Shown: positions 7,543 through 16,142, counted from the stretch's first letter. The stretch: DNA of 40,228 bases from Rhodoferax sp. (GCA_025358555.1 JANYJD010000082.1:1-40228); one strand, 5' to 3'. Numbers and translations are program-made. The notes: generated by a model from the sequence alone, not told the origin.

Positions 7543-9491
7543 GCCTTGGCCCCCTGTACATCCGGTACATCCTGCGCGCCACTTGCGTTGTGCTCTTCGG
7601 CAACCCGGCGCGCCTCCCGCCTGCGGTCCGCAAACTGCTTCACAAAGCCCGCAATGCCCTGCGGGAACAGCAGCACCAGCAGCAAGATAATGCCGCCTAG
7701 CATCGCGCGCCAGTAGTCGGTGTTGCGCGCCACGGTGTCGTGCAGCCAGGTGAATGCAAATGCACCCACCACCGGCCCGGCCAGGGTCTGAATGCCACCC
7801 AGCAGCACCATCACCAAACCATCGACCGAGCGGCCCACGCTCAAAGTATCTGGCGAGATGCTGCCTTTGGAAAACGCGTAGAGCCCACCCGCCAGGCCGG
7901 CCGCCGTGCCTGCGATGACAAATGCCATCCACTGCAAGCGCTTGACATCCATGCCAATGGCATCGGCGCGCATGGGCGAGTCACGCCCGGCGCGCAAAGC
8001 GTAGCCGAACGGCGAAAACAGCACCCGGCGCAGCAGCAGCACACCGACCACCACCAACGCGAGGGTCAAGTAGTAGTAGCTGCGTTTGTCAGCCAGCCAG
8101 TCAGAGGGCCACACGCCGGTCAGGCCATTGCTGCCGCCGGTAAATTGGTCCCATTGGTAGGTGATGCCCCAGGTGATCTGCGCAAACGCCAACGTCAGCA
8201 TTGCCAGGTAAACCCCCGACAGCCGCACCGCAAACCAGCCATACAGCAGCGCACCCAGCGCAGCAATCAGGGGCGCGGCCACAAGTGCCAGTTCCATCGG
8301 CATACCCGTACTGCGCACAAACAAGGCCGCACCGTAGGCACCCAGACCAAAGTACGCGGCATGGCCAAATGAATGCATGCCCGCTGGCCCCATGATGAAG
8401 TGCAGGCTGGTGGCAAACAACGCCGCCACCAGCAGGTCGATCATCAGCACCGTGGTGTAGGGCGACTGGGCCGTGAGGGCCGGAAGCGCCAGCAACACAA
8501 TGCCCAGCACCGCCACTGCCACAAGGTAGGGCTTGCTGGAAGCGCGCAACGGCTGCTCCTGCATGCCAACGTAGCGACTGGGCGCCTGAGGCTGCCCCAG
8601 CAAGCCCCAGGGGCGCGCCACCAGCACCACGGCCATCACCAGAAATTCCACCACCAGCGTCAGCTTGGAAAACGACACGCTGACACCCATGATCTCCACC
8701 ACGCCAAGCCAGATGCACACCGCCTTGATTTCCGCAATCAGCAGCGCCGCAACATACGCACCGGGGATGGAGCCCATGCCGCCCACCACCACCACCACAA
8801 ACGCCGCGCCAATGGTGTTCAGGTCCATCTCCAGCGTCGCGGGCTCACGCGGCAACTGCAGGGCGCCGCCCAGGCCCGCCAGCAGCGCACCCAGTGCAAA
8901 CACTGCGGTGAACAGCCAGGCCTGGTTCACTCCCAACGCGCTCACCATCTCGCGGTCTTGCGTGGCGGCGCGCACCAGCGTGCCCCAGCGCGTGCGTGTG
9001 AGCAGCAGCCACAGCAGGCCCAGCACGACGGGCCCGACCACGATCAAAAACAGGTCGTAGGACGGGAACTGCCGACCCAGAATTTCCACCGCTCCCTTGA
9101 ACCCTGGCGCGCGCGGCCCCAGCAATTCATCCGGCCCCCACAGCCACAGCACGGCATCCTTGATCACCAGCACCAGCGCAAACGTGGCCAGGAGTTGGAA
9201 CAGTTCTGGCGCTTTGTAAATGCGCCGCAACAACAGCACTTCGATCACCGCACCCAACACGCCCACCGCGACCGCTGCCAACAACAGCGCAGGCCAAAAC
9301 CCCAGGCTGGTGCCCAGCCGTTCCACCAGCGTATAGGCCACATAGGTACCGACCATGAAGAACGACCCATGCGCGAAGTTGACGATGCGCGTCACACCAA
9401 AAATCAACGAAAGCCCCGCTGCAACCAGAAACAGCGACGACGCCCCAGCCAGCCCGTTAAGCAGCTGGACGACGAAGCCGGAAAAACTCAT
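7539..9491 (-). CDS. ABC transporter permease, LivH-LivM fusion
   Basis: A single 650-residue membrane protein that joins the two permeases of a HAAT importer. The N-terminal half (to about residue 300) is LivH-like, with GLSLIFGVTRIVNFAHGSFF and VVVVGGMGSIPGA. After a hydrophilic linker (about 305-325, QPQAPSRYVGMQEQP), the second half is LivM-like, with FIMGPAGMHSFGHAAYFGLG, SGVYLAMLTLAFAQ and VMVLLGGIQTLAGPVVGA. Each half keeps its EAA-loop region, so both are probably functional. Separate livH and livM genes are the usual state; fused forms occur in the family. The start at 9491 lies 10 nt after the binding-protein stop. The C-terminus is charged (FADRRREARR) and cytoplasmic. Confidence 0.9.
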   Translation of the reverse strand: MSFSGFVVQLLNGLAGASSLFLVAAGLSLIFGVTRIVNFAHGSFFMVGTYVAYTLVERLGTSLGFWPALLLAAVAVGVLGAVIEVLLLRRIYKAPELFQLLATFALVLVIKDAVLWLWGPDELLGPRAPGFKGAVEILGRQFPSYDLFLIVVGPVVLGLLWLLLTRTRWGTLVRAATQDREMVSALGVNQAWLFTAVFALGALLAGLGGALQLPREPATLEMDLNTIGAAFVVVVVGGMGSIPGAYVAALLIAEIKAVCIWLGVVEIMGVSVSFSKLTLVVEFLVMAVVLVARPWGLLGQPQAPSRYVGMQEQPLRASSKPYLVAVAVLGIVLLALPALTAQSPYTTVLMIDLLVAALFATSLHFIMGPAGMHSFGHAAYFGLGAYGAALFVRSTGMPMELALVAAPLIAALGALLYGWFAVRLSGVYLAMLTLAFAQITWGITYQWDQFTGGSNGLTGVWPSDWLADKRSYYYLTLALVVVGVLLLRRVLFSPFGYALRAGRDSPMRADAIGMDVKRLQWMAFVIAGTAAGLAGGLYAFSKGSISPDTLSVGRSVDGLVMVLLGGIQTLAGPVVGAFAFTWLHDTVARNTDYWRAMLGGIILLLVLLFPQGIAGFVKQFADRRREARRVAEEHNASGAQDVPDVQGAKA

Positions 9492-9501
9492 CTCTGCGGA
9501 T

Positions 9502-10707
9502 TCAATCGGGCGCCCTGAGCTTCTGTACCTCCGCGTCTGAGGGCAAATACTTCGCGCCATCCAGATAAACATAATCCACCATCACGCCCTTGCCGCCGTC
9601 ATTTTTGGTCTTGCCCACAAACGCGCCCATGGTGGACTGGTGGTCTTGCGCGCGGTACGTGATCTTGCCAAACGGACTTTCAAGCTGCAGGCCCTTGAAG
9701 GCCGCCACCAGTTTGTCGGTCTCGCTGCTCTTGGCTTTTTTGAGGCCTGCGGCGATGGACTTGATCATGGTGTAACCCACGACCGAGCCCAGTCGCGGGT
9801 AGTCCTTGTACTTGCCGTGGTAGGCCAGAAAAAAGGCCTTGTGCTCGGGCGTTTGAATGCCGTACCACGGGTAGCCGGTGACGATCCAGCCATTCGGCGC
9901 TTCGTCGCGCAACGGGTCCAAATACTCAGGCTCGCCCGTCAGCACACTCACCACTTCGCGGCCCTGGAACAGGCCGCGCGTGTTTCCCTCACGGACAAAT
10001 TTTGAAAGATCAGCGCCAAACAGCACGTTGAAAATCGCATCGGGCTTGGCATCGGCCAGCGCCTGCACCACGCTGCCGGCATCCAGCCTGCCCAGCGGCG
10101 GTGCCTGCTCTGCCACGAACTCCACATCAGGCTGCGCGGCCTTCAGCAACGTCTTGAATGCCGCAACGGCGGACTGGCCATATTCGTAGTTGGGGTACAC
10201 GATCGCCCAGCGCTTTTTCTTGAGCTTGACGGCTTCGGGCACCAGCATGGCCGCCTGCATGTGCGTGCCAGGGCGCAGGCGGAAGGTGTATTTATTGCCG
10301 CTGCCCCAGATGATCTTGTCAGTCAGCGGCTCACCGGCCAGAAAGAAGAACTTTTTCTGCTTTGCAAAATCGGTGACCGCCAAGCCAGTGTTAGACAAAA
10401 AGGTGCCCGCGAGCACATCAATTTTCTCGCGCGAAATCAGCTCTTCGGCCACGCGCACGGCATCACCTGGGTTGGCGTTGTCGTCACGGGTGATCAATTC
10501 AATCTTTTTGCCATTGACGCCGCCCGCCGCGTTGATTTCCTCCACCGCCAGCTCCATGCCCTTTTTGTAGGGCTCCAGGAACGCGGGCTGGGCCTTGTAG
10601 CTGTTGAGCTCGCCGATTTTGATCACGCCTTGGGCGTGGGCGGGGGCCATCGTGGCCAGTGTTGCCGCCAAACCAGCGGTGATGATCAGGGGACGCAGCA
10701 TCTTCAT
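9502..10707 (-). CDS. ABC transporter periplasmic substrate-binding protein (LivK-like)
   Basis: The solute receptor of the importer (401 aa, Peripla_BP_6 type). A Sec signal peptide covers about residues 1-25 (MKMLRPLIITAGLAATLATM, ending AHA-QG). The mature protein opens with IKIGELNSYK and has the family block VEEINAAGGVNGKKIELI. The start at 10707 has AGGAG 8 nt upstream, which is the best ribosome site in the operon and may give the receptor higher output than the permease. The ligand is not readable from sequence; the operon suggests nicotinate or 6-hydroxynicotinate. Confidence 0.9.
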   Translation of the reverse strand: MKMLRPLIITAGLAATLATMAPAHAQGVIKIGELNSYKAQPAFLEPYKKGMELAVEEINAAGGVNGKKIELITRDDNANPGDAVRVAEELISREKIDVLAGTFLSNTGLAVTDFAKQKKFFFLAGEPLTDKIIWGSGNKYTFRLRPGTHMQAAMLVPEAVKLKKKRWAIVYPNYEYGQSAVAAFKTLLKAAQPDVEFVAEQAPPLGRLDAGSVVQALADAKPDAIFNVLFGADLSKFVREGNTRGLFQGREVVSVLTGEPEYLDPLRDEAPNGWIVTGYPWYGIQTPEHKAFFLAYHGKYKDYPRLGSVVGYTMIKSIAAGLKKAKSSETDKLVAAFKGLQLESPFGKITYRAQDHQSTMGAFVGKTKNDGGKGVMVDYVYLDGAKYLPSDAEVQKLRAPD

Positions 10708-10741
10708 GTCTAAACTCCTAGTGACTGATTTTCAAAAAAAC

Positions 10742-11326
10742 CTAGCGTAGCCCGTCCTGGCCGACGATCTCGCTGGCCTGCAAGCCGCCAATGCGGGGCA
10801 GCGGGCGACCGCTGTCGGTAACCACAACCGCCACCACAATTTCACGGGCGCGCGGCGCATCGGCTACGCGCGCTTCCATCGCATCAAAATGGCTGCGCAC
10901 AAAAGCGGCATCTTTATGGCCCAACGGCACGTCAATCGCGGTGCCCAGCCCGCCCAATTTTTTGGCCGATGGCACCAGCGCGGCACCTTTTTCAACCGCC
11001 TTGCGCAGCGGCGCGCCCAGCTTGGGGTGCAGAATGGCCGCCGCGTGCTCCAGCTCGCCCGATTCGCCCACGATGGCCGCCTTGCCGTAGCTTTGCGCGG
11101 CCCCGGGTGCAATGCCCAGCGCCTGCACACATTTGTCGCCCAGCAGCTGGCCCAGTTCTTCGCCAATGGCGATCAACTCATCGAGGTTTTGCGAGTAGCG
11201 GCCCGCGTAGGGGTTGTCGATGACGGCCATGGCCAGCGCGCGGCGCGTGGGCGGCGTGACGGGTTGGCCCATCTCGATGTGGACTTCGTCAACTTGGACA
11301 ATGATTTTTCGGATGTTGGCGGGCAT
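10742..11326 (-). CDS. DUF1185 (PF06684, 'amino acid synthesis') protein, paralogue A
   Basis: Function unknown. This 194-residue protein belongs to the small family named amino acid synthesis (DUF1185), known structurally as a variant of the Bacillus chorismate mutase fold. Visible blocks are VIDNPYAGRYS near residue 37, GAAQSYGKAAIVGESGELEHAAAILHPK in the middle (an Asn/Gly-rich turn followed by the ELEH motif), the segment DVPLGHKDAAFVRSHFDAME and a RIGGLQASEI ending. It is the second of two tandem paralogues in the nicotinate operon, 34 nt ahead of the binding protein. The pairing suggests a heteromer. A role in processing a ring-opened product, or in metabolite repair, is inference. Confidence 0.8.
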   Translation of the reverse strand: MPANIRKIIVQVDEVHIEMGQPVTPPTRRALAMAVIDNPYAGRYSQNLDELIAIGEELGQLLGDKCVQALGIAPGAAQSYGKAAIVGESGELEHAAAILHPKLGAPLRKAVEKGAALVPSAKKLGGLGTAIDVPLGHKDAAFVRSHFDAMEARVADAPRAREIVVAVVVTDSGRPLPRIGGLQASEIVGQDGLR

Positions 11327-11413
11327 GGCGGTTGTCTCAGTATCTTTTGAAACGGACGAGCGTTTGATTGTGTTGACAGGCTCTGTTATTGGCTTGGGTC
11401 TGATGTGGTGGGC

Positions 11414-12073
11414 CTAGCGAAGCCCGTCCCAGCGGGTAATGTCTTTGGCCTCCAGGCCGCCCACGCGCGCATGCACCCGCGCACCAGAACTCATGGCCAG
11501 AATGTAGACAATTTCATCAGACGTGGGAGCACCCGGCACGCGCACTTCGATCGAATCAAAATGGCTGCGCACATAGCTGGCGTTGATGTGGGTGAGCGGC
11601 ACATCGAGCGCCGTGCCCGGCGCGCCGACTTTTTTGGTGGACGGCACGATGGCCAGGGCATTGCCGGGTTGAATGGGTGGGGCTGGTTGCGCGGCTTTTT
11701 CTTCACCCTGGCCCGCTGAATACACAGCGCGGTCACCTTTCCAGCCTAGCAGTGCCCGCATGGCGTAGCCGCCTGGCACGTGCCACAGGGCACCGTGCTC
11801 CAGCTCTCCCGCAGCGCCCACCACGGCACCTTTGCCGTAGCTGGCGATGCGCTCCACGGGCAGCGCCATCGCCGCCAAAAGCCGGTGCGCCATATCTACG
11901 CCCAAGCCCTGCAACGCGTCCATCATGGGCAGAATATTGGGCTCAAACCGGCCCGCAAACGGGTTGGTTAATACAACGCCCAGCGCGCCGCGGACCAGCG
12001 GCACAGCCGCAACCGGGCCAAACTCATGGCGGATTTCTTCGACGTGGGTGAAGATTCGGCGGATGGTGATCAT
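11414..12073 (-). CDS. DUF1185 (PF06684) protein, paralogue B
   Basis: Function unknown. At 219 residues it is a longer paralogue of its downstream neighbour. Shared landmarks are VLTNPFAGRFEPN, ASYGKGAVVGAAGELEHGA, the TALDVPLTHINASYVRSHFDSIE block and the VGGLEAKDI..DGLR end. It differs by an insertion of about 25 residues (GDRAVYSAGQGEEKAAQPAP region) in the middle. The start overlaps the stop of the UPF0280 gene as ATGA, indicating coupled translation and hence a shared process with it and with the reductase upstream. An 87-nt gap separates it from paralogue A. Confidence 0.8.
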   Translation of the reverse strand: MITIRRIFTHVEEIRHEFGPVAAVPLVRGALGVVLTNPFAGRFEPNILPMMDALQGLGVDMAHRLLAAMALPVERIASYGKGAVVGAAGELEHGALWHVPGGYAMRALLGWKGDRAVYSAGQGEEKAAQPAPPIQPGNALAIVPSTKKVGAPGTALDVPLTHINASYVRSHFDSIEVRVPGAPTSDEIVYILAMSSGARVHARVGGLEAKDITRWDGLR

Positions 12074-13011
12074 GAGGAGAGACTGTACTGGAATATGGGC
12101 CGATGGCTGCGACCCGCCTGCACGAATTGGCCTTGACAGACCAGCATCGCCGATTCGATCAACCCCAGCTCGGCCAGAGACTCCGCCTTGCGTCGACCCG
12201 CCGCCAAGGCAGTGCGGATGTGGTCATTGCTCAAGCGCGGCACATCCACCGTCACCCGCATCCCTCCCAAATCACTGTCGTCCCGAATGTCGCAAGCCGG
12301 ACGGCGCACGATGCCGGGATGCTGCACATTGACTGCATTCGCAATCACCGTGGCAGCCGCGTCGGCCATGGCAGCAGTCTTCGCCAACACGGTCACACTG
12401 TCAGCAATGCCCAATGAAAAACTGCGCCCGCGCCAGCCGCTGGTAGCGATGCCGCGCACGGGCATGTCAAAGCCGATCTCACATTGCGCATCAGTATCAA
12501 GGCCTTCAGCATCTTGCGAGTCACCGTAGGCGTCACCCAGCGCAGCATCCAAGTCCGCTAAATCCGCAAACAGGCCTACCCGAACCGACTGCCCCGGCGT
12601 CAGGTGCAACGCAATATCGCCACCGTTGTTGACCCACGCGCGCTCAATGCCTGGCCGCGCATAGCTGGCGATCAGCTCCTGCGCAACCGAACCCGCCACA
12701 GCGGCCATCGGGGTGATGAAACCGGCGCGGTACGGTGCGCAGGCGTTCCACATGCGTTGGGCAATGGTGCCTTTCAGAATTTCATGGGCTTTTGACACCA
12801 CGCCGTCTGTTGTTATCGCCCGCCGCAAAATCGGCAGTTCGCCCACCAGCTCGTCCAACACGGTTTCAAACCGCTGCCACGCCGCGTCGTGCGCCTGCTT
12901 GACGGCCGCTGCCTCCCCGTGCGCGCCAATCACAATGTCTATGGGTCCGTGCTGAAAATGCCATCGACCTTCGGACAAAGGCGCAAGCTGGGCCGACATC
13001 GAGGCATTCAT
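12070..13011 (-). CDS. UPF0280 family protein, ApbE superfamily (possible flavin transferase)
   Basis: A 313-residue member of the UPF0280 family, which COG classes in the ApbE superfamily. Two ApbE-like core motifs are visible: NNGGDIALHL near residues 128-137 (compare the GGD/GGN strand of ApbE) and TAAMADAAATVIANA near 211-225, where ApbE has its metal-binding ADAxxT. ApbE proteins transfer FMN from FAD onto a Thr or Ser of target proteins. The gene lies 35 nt after the 6-hydroxynicotinate reductase-like gene, whose Eubacterium barkeri relative contains covalently bound flavin. I infer that this protein may flavinylate that reductase. No signal peptide is seen, so it should be cytoplasmic, as the reductase is. 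The start at 13011 has no clear ribosome site; ATG 12999 is an alternative. Confidence 0.78.
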   Translation of the reverse strand: MNASMSAQLAPLSEGRWHFQHGPIDIVIGAHGEAAAVKQAHDAAWQRFETVLDELVGELPILRRAITTDGVVSKAHEILKGTIAQRMWNACAPYRAGFITPMAAVAGSVAQELIASYARPGIERAWVNNGGDIALHLTPGQSVRVGLFADLADLDAALGDAYGDSQDAEGLDTDAQCEIGFDMPVRGIATSGWRGRSFSLGIADSVTVLAKTAAMADAAATVIANAVNVQHPGIVRRPACDIRDDSDLGGMRVTVDVPRLSNDHIRTALAAGRRKAESLAELGLIESAMLVCQGQFVQAGRSHRPIFQYSLSS

Positions 13012-13046
13012 GGCTTGCCGCTCAAGTTACTTGCCGCCCAACACCA

Positions 13047-14651
13047 TCAACCCAGCATCGGCGGCTGGCCCAGAGGCCACGGGTTGGCATCCATGGCGGC
13101 AGCCCAAACCCGCGCTGTGGGTGCGCCGTCGTTGTGCCATGCACCGGTCGTCAACACCTGTTCGAGTGCGCGCACGCTGCCCATGTGGCCCCCCAGGCGC
13201 GCATAGTCCGCCATCGTCATGCTGAACTCAATGGGCGCCACGATGGCGGGGGTGGGCACCGTTCCAAAGCTTTTGTCAGGCATGCGCATCACGTCCGCCA
13301 TCACCGTGATGCCGCCGCCCGGCCACACATAGGCGGGCGCGCCGCCGCAGGTCACGTTGACCAGCGCCTGCTTGATGGCGCGCGTCAGCATCACCGGGTT
13401 GCCGGTGACCCCCGCACGCAGACTGCCACCCGCACCACCCAAAAACAGCACGGTGGACAGCGAAGGCTCGCAGTTTTCGCCAATGCGCTCCACAATGCGC
13501 CGCACGCTGGCAGGCATGACTTGCTGGATGGGCTCCAGGGCCTCGTTCAAGACATACCAACAGGCATGTTCGCCCGTGGTCGATGTCATCAGCAGCCGCA
13601 TGCCGGGGCGGGCCGTTTTTACGTCCCAACCTTCAATGATCGACAGCGGATCAGATATGTCGGTGCCGCCCCAGCCGGTGCCCGGATTGGCCACCTGAAA
13701 GTAGCGCCCCGGCGTAGATTTGCGCCCGCGCATCTGGATGCCCGAGCGCGGCATGTCCAGGCAGCGGCCGGCCTGGTGCTCGGTCAGAACGCCGGTGATG
13801 TGGTCATCGACCACCACCACTTCATCCGCTTCGCCAAACAGTTGCTGGGCAAAGATGCCAATCGCTGCCGAGCCGCAGCCCACGCGCATGCGCCGCTCTT
13901 CAACGCCGTTGACGATGGGTGCCCGCCCGGCCTGCACCACAATGTCGCTGCCGCCGTCAATGGTCAGTTCAACCGCCTGCTTGTTGCCCAGGCTGTGCAT
14001 CATCTGCACCGTGACGCGGCCCTCTTTTTTGCTGCCACCCGTGATGTGGTGCACGCCACCGAGCGACAGCATTTGCGAGCCGTATTCCGCCGTGGTGACA
14101 TGCCCTACCACCTCGCCCTGGCAGCGCACATTGGCCTGCTCCGCGCCCAGGTAGCGGTCCGTGTCAATCTTGACCTTGAAACTGCAGTAGCTGAAGATGC
14201 CTTCGGTGACCACCGTCACCATGTCCACGCCGCGCGCTTTGGAAGCGACGATGAAGGGCGCGGGTTTGTAGTCGGGGTAGGTGGTGGATGAGCCGACGCC
14301 GGTGACGAAGATTTCATCCGCCAGCAGCAAATCGCCATTCCAGTCCCGCGTGGTTTCTGAATCTGCGTCGCCAACGAATGGCACCAGCGGGGTCGCTACG
14401 TCAGACATTGCGCGGCGCAATACCACCACGGGATCAAGCCGCACCAAAATTCCTGCATGATTGGCATAACGATCACACGCGCCCACCCGGCCATCCGAAA
14501 TCTGGCACAGCACCGGGCAGGCGTTGCAGGCGATCTTGTCGGTGGCCATGCGCTCTGGCGGCGCACTGGCGGGCCCAACAAGCCCCGCAGGTGCAACCGA
14601 CCCCGCAGAGTCCATGCCTGGCAATCCATCGGTTTTAGTGTGCTCGGTCAT
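13047..14651 (-). CDS. hnr: 6-hydroxynicotinate reductase-like iron-sulfur protein
   Basis: Predicted to reduce 6-hydroxynicotinate to 1,4,5,6-tetrahydro-6-oxonicotinate, as Hnr does in Eubacterium barkeri. The protein has 534 residues. Near the N-terminus C42, C45, C49 and C59 form a CX2CX3CX9C motif suited to a [4Fe-4S] cluster. At least seven further cysteines (for instance SYCSF, GCGSA, VTCGGAP) could hold more clusters. Several glycine-rich turns follow (FLGGAGGSLRAG). No canonical ApbE target (SGAT type) was found; TTGAWHNDGAPT near the C-terminus is only loosely similar. The ATG at 14651 is chosen because the longer frame to 14816 would overlap the divergent enamidase gene. It is the first gene of the minus-strand operon. 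The name rests on recall of the family and on context. Confidence 0.78.
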   Translation of the reverse strand: MTEHTKTDGLPGMDSAGSVAPAGLVGPASAPPERMATDKIACNACPVLCQISDGRVGACDRYANHAGILVRLDPVVVLRRAMSDVATPLVPFVGDADSETTRDWNGDLLLADEIFVTGVGSSTTYPDYKPAPFIVASKARGVDMVTVVTEGIFSYCSFKVKIDTDRYLGAEQANVRCQGEVVGHVTTAEYGSQMLSLGGVHHITGGSKKEGRVTVQMMHSLGNKQAVELTIDGGSDIVVQAGRAPIVNGVEERRMRVGCGSAAIGIFAQQLFGEADEVVVVDDHITGVLTEHQAGRCLDMPRSGIQMRGRKSTPGRYFQVANPGTGWGGTDISDPLSIIEGWDVKTARPGMRLLMTSTTGEHACWYVLNEALEPIQQVMPASVRRIVERIGENCEPSLSTVLFLGGAGGSLRAGVTGNPVMLTRAIKQALVNVTCGGAPAYVWPGGGITVMADVMRMPDKSFGTVPTPAIVAPIEFSMTMADYARLGGHMGSVRALEQVLTTGAWHNDGAPTARVWAAAMDANPWPLGQPPMLG

Positions 14652-14797
14652 GAAGTAATGTTGCCCCGCAAAGCGAGTAACACGCATACCGTCATCATAA
14701 GCAGTGAAGCACCCACCGTGCCAACCCTCGCTAAGATGGAGAAAAATTTCACCCGATTCTTTCAACCCGAATTCCCAAACATCGAAAGACACGCCCC
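14652..14797. promoter_or_regulatory. Divergent promoter region between reductase operon and enamidase
   Basis: This 146-bp gap is the only place upstream of both the eleven-gene minus-strand run and the enamidase gene, so it should hold both promoters and any operator. I could not pick convincing -35/-10 pairs or a clear palindrome by eye. No regulator gene is adjacent. Confidence 0.45.
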
Positions 14798-15985
14798 ATG
14801 GCAGACGCAGTTTCAACCGGCAAATCCGGCAAGGTCGTCATCAAAAACATCGGCTTGCTGCTCTCGGGCGACATTGACCGGCCGATTCTTGATGCCAACA
14901 CCATCGTGGTTCACGACGGCATCATCACCGCCGTGGGGCTTGAGAAAGACTGTGACCTGGAAGGCGCAAAAACGACTATCGACGTGCACCAGACCTGCGT
15001 CGCCCCCGGCCTGATCGACAGCCACGTGCACCCGGTGTTTGGCGACTGGACGCCGCGGCAAAACCAGATTGGCTGGATCGACTCCACCATGAACGGCGGC
15101 GTAACGACCATGGTGTCCGCCGGTGAAGTGCACCTGCCCGGCCGGCCAAAAGACATCGTGGGCCTCAAAGCCCTGGCCATCACCGCACAGCGCTCGTTTG
15201 ACAACTTTCGCCCCGGCGGCGTGAAGGTGATTGCTGGCGCACCGGTGATTGAAAAAGGCATGGTTGAGCAAGACTTTAAAGACCTGGCCGAGGCTGGCGT
15301 CACGCTCTTGGGCGAGGTGGGCCTGGGCTCGGTCAAAGCGGGCTACGAGGCCAAAGAGATGGTGGCCTGGGCGCGCAAATACCGCATCCAGAGCACCATC
15401 CATACTGGCGGCCCATCCATCCCCGGCTCCGGCCTGATCGACAAAGACGTGGTGCTGGAGGCTGATGCCGATGTGATTGGCCACATCAACGGTGGCCACA
15501 CCTCCCTGTCGGAAGCGCATGTGTGCGAGCTGTGCGAAAAGTCATCTCGCGCCATTGAAATCGTGCACAACGGCAACGAGCGCGTCGCCATCGCCGCAGC
15601 GCAGGCCGCCCTGCAACTCAAATGCCCGCACCGCGTCATCCTGGGCACCGACGGGCCGGCCGGCTCGGGCGTACAACCGCTGGGCATGTTGCGGCTGATT
15701 GCGCTGCTGTCCAGCCTGGGAAACATTGCGCCCGAGCTGGTGTTTTGCTTCGCAACAGGAAACACCGCAAAAATCCGCAAGCTCAACTGCGGCTTGATTG
15801 AAGTCGGGCGCGCGGCCGATTTTGTCTTCATGGACCGCGCGCAGCACACCGCCGGGCGCGACCTGCTGGAGAGTGTTCGCCTGGGCGACATCCCCGGCAT
15901 TGGCATGGTGATGATTGACGGTATCGTTCGCAGCGAGCGCAGCCGCAATACGCCGCCGGCGACCACCGTGCCGACGGTGGCCTGA
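14798..15985 (+). CDS. ena: Enamidase (amidohydrolase opening the reduced nicotinate ring)
   Basis: Predicted to hydrolyse 1,4,5,6-tetrahydro-6-oxonicotinate to 2-formylglutarate and ammonia. The 395-residue protein resembles Eubacterium barkeri enamidase along its length as I recall it, for example VVIKNIGxxxSGDI at the start, GGVTTMVSAGE, HLPGRPKD, HTGGPSIPGS and an RSRNTPPA end. The metal ligands expected for this binuclear amidohydrolase are present: H76 and H78 (DSHVH), E173 (GEVGLG), H202 (HTGG), H229 (GHING) and D285 (GTDGP). It starts 146 bp from the reductase on the opposite strand. No strong ribosome site precedes ATG 14798. This gene is the strongest marker that the pathway is reductive and not the maleamate route of Pseudomonas. 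Confidence 0.9.
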   Translation: MADAVSTGKSGKVVIKNIGLLLSGDIDRPILDANTIVVHDGIITAVGLEKDCDLEGAKTTIDVHQTCVAPGLIDSHVHPVFGDWTPRQNQIGWIDSTMNGGVTTMVSAGEVHLPGRPKDIVGLKALAITAQRSFDNFRPGGVKVIAGAPVIEKGMVEQDFKDLAEAGVTLLGEVGLGSVKAGYEAKEMVAWARKYRIQSTIHTGGPSIPGSGLIDKDVVLEADADVIGHINGGHTSLSEAHVCELCEKSSRAIEIVHNGNERVAIAAAQAALQLKCPHRVILGTDGPAGSGVQPLGMLRLIALLSSLGNIAPELVFCFATGNTAKIRKLNCGLIEVGRAADFVFMDRAQHTAGRDLLESVRLGDIPGIGMVMIDGIVRSERSRNTPPATTVPTVA

Positions 15986-16142
15986 CCGCAACGCAGCGCT
16001 TCTCTAACCCAGCCATGACCAACAATGGCGCAGGCCGCTTCTTCGCGCCCACCGGCATTGACCCAACCAACGCGACGTCCACCGCTGTATCTATGCTTTC
16101 GTGAGCCAGTGGCGGGGCTGACCTTTGAGGCGGCTGGTGGGC

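Noticed and set aside
8373-9518. Long plus-strand open frame (381 codons) opposite the permease gene
   Set aside because: Its product is rich in His, Gln and Arg with no hydrophobic core or known motif. It is the mirror of the high-GC permease gene, as are many other long antisense frames here.
14652-14816. N-terminal extension of the reductase by 55 residues
   Set aside because: It would run through the divergent promoter gap and overlap the enamidase start, and the family begins near the CX2CX3C region.
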